From assembly GCF_964340395.1 (NCBI RefSeq), contig NC_135560.1, forward strand, positions 3,470,498 through 3,534,497: 64,000 bases of DNA, read 5' to 3'. A program made the translations under genes and the position numbers. A model generated the notes under the pieces. That model was not told the origin of the DNA. It did no database searches and was given only the letters and a program-made list of their open reading frames with translations. The stretch comes from Glandiceps talaboti (taxonomy: Eukaryota > Hemichordata > Enteropneusta > Spengelidae). Of the stretch, positions 24,301 through 36,100 are shown in pieces (the stretch's first letter is position 1; the number at the start of each line of letters is the position of its first letter).

Positions 24301-24655
24301 AATAATAATAATGTTGGTTTCTTATATAGCGCTTTCCCACTCCGTGCTCAAAGCGCTTTACAATTATTACCCCTGGCTCGGATCAGAATGGCACAACGGC
24401 CCTTTAGTCTTCCTCAACTCCCCGGGGAGCATACAATCCATTGCAGCCATTTAAGCGCATAGGATTAAAGCCTTCACATTGCAACCTACATCCTACCAGG
24501 TCCCCAGTTATACAGCTGGGTTGACTGAGGCACAGTCGTGGTTCAAATCTTGCCCAAGGACTTTAGCCACTCAGAAACAAACAGCAGGCAGCGACGGGAC
24601 TCGAACCTGCAACCTGTAGATTCCAAGCCGGTCACGCTAGCCATTCACCCATCAT
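24301..24655 (-). mobile_element. tRNA-derived SINE
   Basis: On the minus strand a tRNA-like head has a Pol III A-box-like TGGCTAGCGTGACC and a B box GGTTCGAGTCCC (plus strand GGGACTCGAACC near 24597). A body follows with AAAGCGCTTTGAGCACGGAG and AAAGCGCTATATAAG. The element ends in an ATT-repeat tail (AATAATAATAAT at 24301 on plus). This architecture marks a SINE rather than a working tRNA gene. Confidence 0.75.
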
Positions 24656-25054
24656 GACTCCACATGCTGGGCTGATAATTACAGCAATTGAAACAGTACA
24701 CTTTACACTTGATATGGATGCCATGAACCATCATGGAAAATCATGCAAATGTTTTACCAGGTGTAAATCAATATATTGTCAATTTCAATATAAAGAGTAC
24801 ATAAAACTACAAAAATACTATTTGAACCTTTACAAATAACTCAATGTCATACACTTCTTAGATAACATATACAATGTATGAGAATCAGGATATTTGGATA
24901 GTGTGGTTATTTATGTTGACATTGGTTTGTGACTTCCAAGTCAGTATTAAATCTAAACCCATGTGTACAATGAAACTGTTACAATGTATTTGAATTACCT
25001 ATCCCAATATCACACTAGTGAACTTTTGCTTACTTTTTCTCTCCCTGTATCTGG

Positions 25055-25620
25055 TATGTGTCCCCCTGGATCTACTAGCTCCTTGAATGTAGTATGTGTC
25101 CCCCCTGGATCTAGTAGCTCCTTGAATGTAGTATGTGTCCCCCTGGATCTAGTAGCTCCTTGAATGTAGTATGTGTCCCCCCTGGATCTAGTAGCTCCTT
25201 GAATGTAGTATGTGTCCCCCTGGATCTAGTAGCTCCTTGAATGTACTACATTCAAGGAGCTACTAGATCCAGGGGGACACATACTACATTCAAGGAGCTA
25301 CTAGATCCAGGGGGGACACATACTACATTCAAGGAGCTACTAGATCCAGGGGGGACACATACTACATTGTAGTATGTGTCCCCCCTGGATCTAGTAGCTC
25401 CTTGAATGTAGTATGTGTCCCCCTGGATCTAGTAGCTCCTTCAATGTAGTATGTGTCCCCCCTGGATCTAGTAGCTCCTTGAATGTAGTATGTGTCCCCC
25501 TGGATCTAGTAGCTCCTTGAATGTAGTATGTGTCCCCCTGGATCTAGTACCTGTCCCCCGGATCTCGTACATGTCCCCTTGGATCTAGTACCTGTCCCCC
25601 TGGATCTAGTACATGTCCCC
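25055..25620. repeat. 38-bp minisatellite with an inverted central block
   Basis: The unit contains TATGTGTCCCCCTGGATCTA and GTAGCTCCTTGAATGTA. About five direct copies (25058-25245) are followed by about three in inverted orientation (25246-25365), then about five direct copies again and degenerate units. The junctions AATGTACTACATT and ACTACATTGTAGT are palindromic. Single strands could fold into hairpins longer than 100 bp. Confidence 0.9.
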
Positions 25621-26109
25621 TTGGATTTACTTTTTCCCTGGTGTCCTCCTTTGATCCACTGATTCTCAGTTGTGTGCTAAAAACAAAGTATGTAAATTAC
25701 AAACTTCTACATAAATCTCTAGCATATATTGTGGGTTATGTACTTCCATGATTGTATATAAATATCTAACTACATGTATAGCATAAACCTACAACTTTAA
25801 TTTGATGTTTATATCTGTTGTTACATAATGGACTCTACAATCCTTTAGTTTAAAATAATGTATAATGCTATAAAACATTTAATGTACACAGTCAAATATA
25901 AAAAATGAAATTAATTGAAATATTGTGTTTTATAGTATGAGTTATGCTAAATTCTTGGAACAGCCCCTTTACATAGGAATGATTCTAAAATTTACTTTTT
26001 TTTTCATTTTTTTTCATTTTTTCACAACTTATTGCTTGCTTCTGATCTTATTTCTTGCATTTGTCAGCCAGACTGGATTTGGTAAAATCTTGCCAGTTAC
26101 TAGTCATTT

Positions 26110-26245
26110 AGGTAGACTTCCAAGCTATCAGGTATGTTTCACATATACTATCAGGTATGTTTCACATATACTATCAGGTATGTTTCACATATACTATCAG
26201 GTATGTTCCACAAGCTATCAAGTATGTTTCACATACTATCAGGTA
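26110..26245. repeat. ~23-bp tandem repeat beyond the MALT1 3' end
   Basis: Units of CTATCAGGTATGTTTCACATA repeated about five times immediately downstream of the MALT1 polyadenylation signal. Confidence 0.85.
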
Positions 26246-26287
26246 TAGGTTCCACTGGATTCATGATAGCAAATGTCGAGTTGGCAC

Positions 26288-26293
26288 TTTATT
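26288..26293 (-). promoter_or_regulatory. MALT1 polyadenylation signal
   Basis: AATAAA on the minus strand, 7 nt beyond the TAG stop. If used, the 3' UTR would be only a few tens of bases long. Confidence 0.6.
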
Positions 26294-26299
26294 CGCAAA

Positions 26300-29200
26300 C
26301 TAATAACCATCTTCCACTGGCTTCCTTTGAAACATCGCACATCTGGCAATAAGAGGTTTTTCAATGACATAGGGAGATCGAGCTGTCAATTTTCGTCCAT
26401 TGCATTCCATATCCAGCACAATAGATATAGTCATGTCATCCTGTCAATGCAAGTAAATTATGGAATAGTTCATAGTGAGACACAGTTGTTATTGAATGTA
26501 ATATATAGTCATGTAATCCTGTCAATGTATGTAAATTATGGAATAGTTCATAGTGAGACACAGTTGTTATTGAATGTAATATGTAGTCATGTCGTCCTGT
26601 CAATGCAAGTAAATTATGGAATAGTTCATAATGAGACACAGTTGTTATTGAATGTATTATGTATAAAACCATCTCATCAGTTGAAAACAATAGTTACTAT
26701 AGTGTCAATATGTATTGCACAAAACTTGTTTATATTCTCTCACTTGTTTGCTACTGTAACACTGTTTTAGAATGTAAAGAAATACATTTGTGTAAATGAT
26801 TTGTGCAGACATGACACTTTATCTACTTCAGATCTGCTGAGAATCAAAGACAACATTCTGCTAATACATGGTGTCTTAGTTTGCTACAAACCATACATAC
26901 CCTTAGTTTCTGAATATTCTTGACATACGTAATCAGAGCATTGTCTCTTACTGGATGTGGAAGAGATCGGTACCTGGGATCCTACACAGAAATGACAATA
27001 ATTTGAGTCAATACAACATATACAGTAAAATTGTAAAAACTAGCAGTGGAACATTAAAACTAGCAACCGAACTATAAAAGTAGCATTGTAAATATAAAAC
27101 TAACAGTGGAACTATAAAATTAGTAGTAGAAGAACTATAAAGCTAGCAGTGGAACTGTAAAATTAACAGTGGAAGTATAAAACTAGATTTAGTTGTTGCC
27201 ATGGGTGTGACCATGGCTACAATGCACATTTTGTGTTTATTTTTGGATGCTCATTCACTGAAGTACCCATCAGTGTTAACAGCTACCTTTGGGAGAGATA
27301 CATGTAAAACTCTGCCTGGTTATATAGTCAATTGTTCCCATAAGGGAACTACAAGCCTGAGTTGAAATCTATGATTTACATCCAAATACACCGAGGTCAA
27401 AGTTATGTGGAAAGTCTGCAACATGTGTCACTTTTCCCCCTTTCACGTTGCTGCTTAGTTTAAGTGTCACTGAAAATGTGTGTAACATAGTTGTATTTGG
27501 TACAGACAATGTTACAATGTAACACTCACTGATCTGGTTTATTTGGTACAGACAATGTTACAATCTAACACTCACTCATCTGGTTTATTTGGTACAGACA
27601 ATGTTACAATGTAACACTCACTGATCTGGTTTATTTGGTACAGACAATGTTACAATGTAACACTCACTCATCTGGTTTATTTGTTGGAGACAATGTTACA
27701 ATGTTGGAGACATTGCTTTGAATAACATCTCAGACATTATGTTTGTTGTCTGGGATGACACCAACTGTTTCTGGTATTGGAAATGGTGTGTCTGGTAACC
27801 TTGGTTGATTACCACTTTTGTGAAACAATGTTGCAGTAACACTACTACCAACTCATGAATATAGACACACAGACTCTCACTGTGTGGCATTTTACAAACT
27901 GAAAGAAATAGACTGTTCTTCTCCTCTTCTTCTTCCATTAAGAATCAACTTCCTAAACGAATTAAGGCTCAAACCCTGATATGTGATGTGACGTATGCCT
28001 GTCGTGTGAGATAAATTTAACAATAAATACATAGACATAGACAAAGCTAAACTTCGGTGTCACTGATGGCATTTCGGAATGTATCAGGAGTTGTTTTGTG
28101 TACAGGGAGATGATTCCAAATTCTGCAAGTGCATGGATAGAAAGAATACAAATGATAGTCATAATTCAATGCTGGTATGTGATAGGTGTTTTGAGATCAA
28201 TATGACGTCTTTCAGCTAGTGTTTTCCACTCAAGTTCGGAAAACATTTGACCTACACTAGAGGGTAAACTGTAGGGTAAACTGTGCAGCACGTCTTTGGA
28301 CCAGCTCTATTTTCTTTGTTAAGTTGGCTGTATAGAAGTCCCACACAGTCTGATAATATTCTAACAGAGGTCGAACAAGTACGGTATATGCCTGTTCCTT
28401 TATTTTGGGGTTGTTGATGTTGATGTTGTGAGGCAGGAAACTGAGAGCATAATGTTTGCTCTGGTTGTAATATGGTCAATATGTTTGTCCCAGCGTAGGT
28501 CGGATGAAATCTTTACGCCAGTCCTAGATATTTCACATAGTCAACATGTTTTAACTGATGACCATAGATTTGGTATAGGTAAACAATAGGGGTTCTTTTC
28601 CTTGTCATACTGTTGACTTCACATTTGTCAGGATGGAACTCCATCATCCGGGTAGATTCCCATTTACATAGCAAATCAAGATCCCTTTGTACAATATCAG
28701 TACATTAGTAGTATTTTCTATGGCAATGTATATCATTGTGTCATCAGCAAATATCTAACTGTGGAGGAGAGATTTTCAACAATATCATTTACGTAAAATA
28801 GAAAGAAGCAGGGCCCAACACTGACCCCTTCAGGTACCCTGGACACCACTGGAACACGACCAGAGCTGGACCCTTTCACTACAACAGATTGGGATCGATG
28901 GCTAAGGAAACTTTGTATCCATTTATTAGTTACGCCATTCACACAATACCATTTAAGTTTCTCGATCAATCGCCTTTGACCAACTTTATCGATTGTTGTA
29001 TACAATATACTTTCTACACAACTTTGAACTTGGTTGTAATGCAGATGCTAGGATGAAGTGATGTGTAATGTAATGATTGCTAGACTTACTTGCATAGCAT
29101 TTTCATATGTCTGATTCATCACAGTGTACCTGACATTTACATCCAGTTCCTGAAACAATACAATATCAATCACAATATCTAAATTATCAATCACAATATC

Positions 29201-30124
29201 TATATTATCAATCACAACATCTAAATTATCAATCACAATATCTATATTATCAATCACAATATCTAAATTATCAATCACAATATCTATATTATCAATCACA
29301 ATGTCTATATTATCAATCACAATATCTATATTATCAATCAATATATCTACTTTATCAACTCCAATTCTATATTATCAATCACAATATCTACTTTATCAAT
29401 CAATATATCAACATTATAAATCATAATAGCTCACGCAGTGGCTGCAAAGCAGCTGCATAGCGGCTCAATGACTAGTATGCATGCGCGTCCTATATACTAT
29501 GCTATTTTTCGGGGGGGGGGGGGGGGGGGGGTGTTACCCAAGGATGCATTGCGGCGCAATGACTATGCATGCGCATTCTATATGTTATGCGCATTCTCCA
29601 CATAGAGGGCGCTATCTACAATATCATCGTGAGGCAGCTCAGCTCAGGCAGCCTGTCACAAATGAATCTACCCTGCACGAGCTTATGGGCTTTGCCTAGT
29701 TATGATATTATCTATATTATCAATCAATATATCTATATTATCAATCTCAATATCGATATTGTCAATCACAATGTCATTATCAATCACAATATCAAGATTA
29801 TCAATCACAACGTCATTATCAATCACAATATCGATATTGTCAATCACAACGTCATTATCAATCACAATATCAAGATTATCAATCAAAATGGCAAAATTGA
29901 AGAATGGCCCTACAGTGACTGGTAGGACTTGGGTTCTCAACTTAATCATGAAGTACTCACCGGCGGAAAGTCTTGAAGAGTGGCTGTACAGCGACTTGTT
30001 GGACCAGGGTTCTCAACGTTGACAAATATTATCAACTGATTTGAAAATGGAGTACTGAAGCTGATCTTGACCACAATTTTAAAACCTTCAAGTTGGAAGG
30101 ATAGAGAGACTGGAGGTGGTAGTT
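26300..30124 (-). CDS. MALT1: MALT1 exons 13-16: C-terminal Ig-like region and stop
   Basis: Exons are 13 (29961-30124), 14 (29090-29149), 15 (26901-26981) and 16 (26300-26440). They align with the human Ig3 segment: FSNQLIIFVNV with FSNVMIIYTSI, and CTATLQDFPPELDVN with CDAYVTDFPLDLDID. KPLIA is shared before the C-terminus. The human C-terminal tail with TRAF-binding motifs is missing: this protein stops 17 residues after KPLIA. AATAAA starts only 7 nt after the stop codon. Confidence 0.88.
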
Positions 30125-33100
30125 CTGGCAATATCAAATAACACAGAATACAATGAATCAGCTTTGTATGGCCTCTGTATTTGTAGGGGTACCTAAGGTG
30201 AGTGTTCCCTACTGGGCCACTGATTATAGGGGTACTATGAGTGTTCACCATTGAGCCATTGTGCTATACTATAGGGGTACTATGAGTGTTCACCATTGAG
30301 CCATTGTACTATACTTTAGGGGTACTATGAGTGTTCACCACTAGGCCACTCTACTATAGGGGTACTACGAATGTTCATCAATGGATCACTGTACTATAGG
30401 GATACCAATAAGGTGAGTATTCACCACTTGGCCTATGTATTATAGGGGTACCTATAGATGTGTGTTCATCACTGGGTCACTGTACTATAGGGATACCAAT
30501 AAGGTGAGTATTCACCACTTGGCCTATGTATTATAGGGGTACCTATAGATGTGTGTTCATCACTGGGTCACTGTAATAATGGTTCCAATCAGTTGTAATG
30601 TGTCTGGACAATCTACTATAGGCTCTATAACATGAACATTCTGCACTTTGTTGAGAAAGTAACTTCCATTGTAAATTATGTACTTCTTAGGTATTCAGTG
30701 GCTACTAGTATGTTGCAAAGTTATCTAACTTACGATGGGCATTTTGCCATTGCTGTCTACGGATTAGAAACTCTTGAGTGTGTCCATCATGAGCTATTGG
30801 ATCAAGTAAAGTACGATACTCTCTCAGATCTGACTTCAATTCTGGATATTGACGTTCTTTGGCATCAGGATCACGTGCTACATCTAAAATCAAAGACAGA
30901 TAAACACTGTGTCATTGATGAATGTGTTTTTATATCTAATTATGCAGTACATGGAAGCAAACAAAATACAAATATGATGACATATGAATCAAGAAACATT
31001 TGTTCTTCTGAATGGGGTTGTCTTTGTTGAGTATATTGATGAAGAAGGTCAGTGAGGGATTGTGATTCAGAACCCACAACTGAATTGAAGCAGATAGATG
31101 AAACTTGTTGTATAGTGAATTCAAGAATATTACCCTCCATACAAACCGGATCAGTGTGACTCAATGACTATTCATTACATTAATTTATTGTACCTACCTG
31201 ATATTACCCTCCATACAAACCGGATCAGTGTGACTCAATGACTAGTCATTACATTAATTTATTGTACCTACCTGATATTACCCTCCATACAAACTAGATC
31301 AGTGTGACTCAATGACTAGTCATTACATTAATTTATTGTACCTACCTGATATTACCCTCCATACAAACTAGATCAGTGTGACTCAATGACTAGTCATTAC
31401 ATTAATTTATTGTACCTACCTGATATTACCCTCCATACAAACCGGATCAGTGTGACTCAATGACTAGTCATTACATTAATTTATTGTACCTACCTGATAT
31501 TACCCTCCATACAAACCGGATCAGTGTGACTCAATGACTAGTCATTACATTAATTTATTGTACCTACCTGATATTACCCTCCATACAAACCGGATCAGTG
31601 TGACTCAATGACTATTCATTACATTAATTTATTGTACCTACCTGATATTACCCTCCATACAAACTGGATCAGTGTGACTCAATGACTATTCATTACATAA
31701 ATTTACTGTACCTACCTGATATTACCCTCCATACAAACTAGATCAGTGTGACTCAATGACTATTCATTACATTAATTTATTGTACCTACCTGATATTACC
31801 CTCCATACAAACTAGATCAGTGTGACTCAATGACTATTCATTACATAAATTTATTGTACCTACCTGATATTACCCTCCATACAAACTGGATCAGTGTGAC
31901 TCAATGACTATTCATTACATTAATTTATTGTACCTACCTGATATTACCCTCCATACAAACTAGATCAGTGTGACTCAATGACTATTCATTACATTAATTT
32001 ATTGTACCTACCTGATATTACCCTCCATACAAACTAGATCAGTGTGACTCAATGACTAGTCATTACATTAATTTATTGTACCTACCTGATATTACCCTCC
32101 ATACAAACTGGATCAGTGTGACTCAATGACTAGTCATTACATAAATTTATTGTACCTACCTGATATTACCCTCCATACAAACTAGATCAGTGTGACTCAA
32201 TGACTATTCATTACATTAATTTATTGTACCTACCTGATATTACCCTCTCTATGATCCTTGTCACCTTGTCTTTTGTAGTGATATGTCTCTTCAAATACTT
32301 CATGAATATACCATTCTCAGCACCTGTTACTTCAAAGGCACCAGTAGTAAATGATCTAATATAAGGTGAAATGATAAATTTATACATCAGATAGACTTCT
32401 GTACAGCATTGAATATTGGACCAGAATGCCGTCAATTTATCATGATTAAAACATTGATAACAGTAATATCAAGTGTATAGCTTTGTAACTTTGAAATCAA
32501 ATACATTGGTCCTACATATTCACACCTATCATCACAAAAATACCACTTAATTTAAACTATATTAAAAGAACAGATTCTTTAGATTTAATAGAACTCTGAA
32601 AACAAACAAACAAACAAACAAACAATTTTATAAAATATATCACAGTGTGAGTGTGTAATGCCCTCCATCCACAACTGACCACTGTTTTCTTGGTGTATCA
32701 TGCTGAATAATGTTGATATCACAATATATCTGTGTCTACTGATAACTCAATCAAACTGAACAATGTTGATATTGTTATCATACCGGTATCTCTGTGTACT
32801 GATAATAAATGGTAATGTTTGTAGGTGTGACTTACGATGCATATCCAAAGACAGTGTTTCCTCTTACTTTAGGTTCATAGGGAGTGATGGTACCACGAAC
32901 ATAACTATTTCTGGTGGTGAAAAGAGAATTTATAGCAAATTCAAAAACAGTTCATATCATAAGATCAGTGTTTCAAATCACTTAATATGTTGCCACACCT
33001 AGCTATCGTTTAAACAATTTTAACAAGAAGAACATTGAATGGCTCTTATTTGACCAAAACAATCCACTAGAAAAATGGGTGTAATTTATGTTTTACTGTA

Positions 33101-36100
33101 GAGATAGGGACTCCTGGAGTTAGTTCAACCCAGTTAAGTAACACACTTCATGATAGAGTTAAGGAGAAAATCATCTCTGGATATGAAACTGAAAGGGGGA
33201 ATTGGTAAAGTGTTATATTTGGGTTACAATACTTTCTGACTTCTAAATAGCAATTCAAAACAGACATCAGATTAAAATGTCTGTAGTGAGTTTGTTGCAT
33301 GATTCTACAAGTGTCCAATAGTAGTATGTACATTGTACAAAATGTCTGAGTTCCTTACACGATTCTACAAGTGTCCAATAGTAGTACATTCAGTCCTGTT
33401 TGCCTACGTTGCATCTTGTCCAAAACCCACTGAGCACATAAGCAATCCTCCACTGCATAACCAGCAGGGGCATCTACTGGTACCAAATAACTCTGTCCAT
33501 TATGCTCAAAACCATGACCAGCAAAATAAAACAATCCTACAAAATAAAAACAAAATATGTTAAAAAATAAACATGAATCACAGAGTTAAAGAAATTGTAG
33601 GAGACCAAGACCACTACATTTTATTTTCATTTATTAGTGCATCATAGCTGTGTTTGTGCAGGTATATGTATGGATAGGAGTGCAATTTAAGTAAGAAGGA
33701 AAACAATCCTGCCCAATAAGTACAATCTGACATTTTGAATTAATATTCTTTTACAAAGGATAAGGCAAGATATTATGTACATTTAAACCCTGGCAAATAC
33801 CATGTATGATAAATGCATATATGTGTGTGCATGCCCTTGCCTGTATGTTTATATGATATGTGTATGTGTATGTGTGAGTGTCTATGTGCATGTTAATTAC
33901 TGGTATCATAGACCAATATACATCGCATTTAATGATTCAAAGAATTAGACAGCAGGTCGATGTAATTCACAGAAAGTGTTCACTTCCACTTACCATAGAC
34001 ACCAGGTCCAAGTAATTCACAGAAAGCATTCACTGCTCTCTCCATTTCTTCTAGAGTTAAGTCAATTAGTGATACAACTTTAAAGCCACAGTCAATTGAC
34101 AGCAGGGATGCAAGGGCGTATGCATCCTTAGCTGGAGCCTGGAGTGGTCCTTCACTACGGAATTCTTGGTTACCAATCACTAAGGCAATCTTGTCAGTTG
34201 CTGAAATAATAAATAAATGATTTATGAATTAAAATTGATAAAAATAGCACCAATGGCATTGTAGCACAACTATATTTGGCTGCGACTATGGGCATGGTCT
34301 TGAATCTTCACATTCCTACCCATTCCAGGTTTCATCTTTGCAATATACACCACCATTTGGCTGTTGCTGTGGGTGTGGTCTTGTTGCTAGGCACATTTAC
34401 ATGCATTTTTTGAATTTTTGTTCGCTTGTCTATTAATCCGTGATATCTTTGCAATACATGTATATGTGATCATTTGGCTGTTGCCATGGGTGTGGTCCTG
34501 TTGCTAGGCATATTTGCATACACTTTTTGAATGTTCACTTATCTAAGAATTCCTGTTATCTTTGTGAAATACATTTGTACATCATCGCTTGGCTGTTGCT
34601 ATAGATGTGGTCATGGTTGCTATGGATATTTGCATATACTTGAATGTTTACTCATTTACATACCAGATGCTGTTCTTATCTTTTTTTAGCAAAATATACT
34701 GGCATTTGGTAGTTGCTAAGGGCGTGATCATGGTTGCTAGGACCAATTTTGTCAAAATGTTTTGAACAAAATCTGTAGAATAAGACTTCTAGAAACATCT
34801 CACCAAATTTCAGTCTCATTGATTGCCCAAGTACTTTCTGAGATATAAGTAGTTGATTAAAATTCACATTTTTACACCTAATTTGCATATCACTGATGTA
34901 TCCCCATTAAATTTCAGCCCAATCTGTTCAGTACTTTTGGAATTGAAGATTTTTTAACAAACAGACTCATTTATAGCCCTATTTATGTAATATACATATT
35001 ACTGACGGAATCATCATGTCATGAACAAATCTTAATCTCCAGGGTAGACAGACTTATAAACTGTGTACCAAATACAGAGACCAGTAACAGGCATACAGAC
35101 CAAGTAACAGACATACAGACCACGTAACAGACATACAAACCAATACAGAATGTATAGACTTACCATAGTGTTGTGGAATTTGGTTTCTCAGTAAAACTGT
35201 TGCAATTTTAGATACTGTAAATCCATAGGAGTTCTTCACCTTGCAGTAGTATTGCCCTTGATCTTCAACTTGTGTTTGTGATATCTGTAATGTTTCCTGA
35301 ATGGCACCTGTAAAATGGAAATATTTGGTACATTATTATACAATAGATAGTCTTGCCATTGTTACATATCTCTAGTATATAATCACTATACATTCACACA
35401 ATACATCATACAAGTATCATGGCAAATAACTGAAGGTAACTTCAAAGCAAACGGTCTACTATTTAAAGACAATATTCTGAAGTCATAATCTACAAATAAA
35501 TGACACATTTGTCAATTCTATATAGACTGTGGTGTTATTTTTCTTGATGCCTCTATAGGGTTGATTAAGGTGTTACAATGTATTTTTCTTAATTGATCAG
35601 AGTCTTGATTTTGATAAATTTTACAAATTACAAACAACAAAATAAAAGATTTAAGCTGCAGCCAATATTATTTTGTGAATGTTAGAAAACAAGATGAAAT
35701 AATGGTCAAGCAGTAGAATTGTCATGCAAGGGTTATTTAGTAAAAGGAATATTAAAACAAATGTTATTACTAGCCCAACTAGGAACATGGTTACTTACCA
35801 TGGATTGGAATATCTCCATTTTTATACCATTGATAGGACAAAGGTTGTTTACCCCTCGCCTCACATTGAAGTACTACAGGTTTTCCAATTTGACACTCAG
35901 TATCTCTAGGTTGTTTTAATATCACAGGTGGACCTTTTGGAACTGCAGATACAAGTAAGAATCCTAACAATTACTTGATTATATATAAACAAGGAATAAT
36001 ACATAAATTATCAAAGTGACTTTGTATCATGCAATTACCATCTTTACATATAGTACAGTGACTTTGTATCATGCAATTACCATCTTTACAATACACTACA

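Noticed and set aside
24590-24655. tRNA gene
   Set aside because: A and B boxes are present, but no cloverleaf could be drawn and the sequence continues into a SINE body and tail.
25925-26248. 107-codon plus-strand frame with a hydrophobic stretch
   Set aside because: Driven by T-rich sequence and the 23-bp repeat; no homologue recognised and no splice logic.
26273-26770. 165-codon plus-strand frame
   Set aside because: Antisense shadow of MALT1 exon 16 and its 78-bp triplication.
29048-29949. VIDNIDIVIDN-type repetitive proteins on the minus strand
   Set aside because: Translation of an AT-rich 21-24 bp minisatellite within MALT1 introns.
30632-31030. 132-codon plus-strand frame
   Set aside because: Lies opposite MALT1 exon 12, which has clear homology and splice sites.
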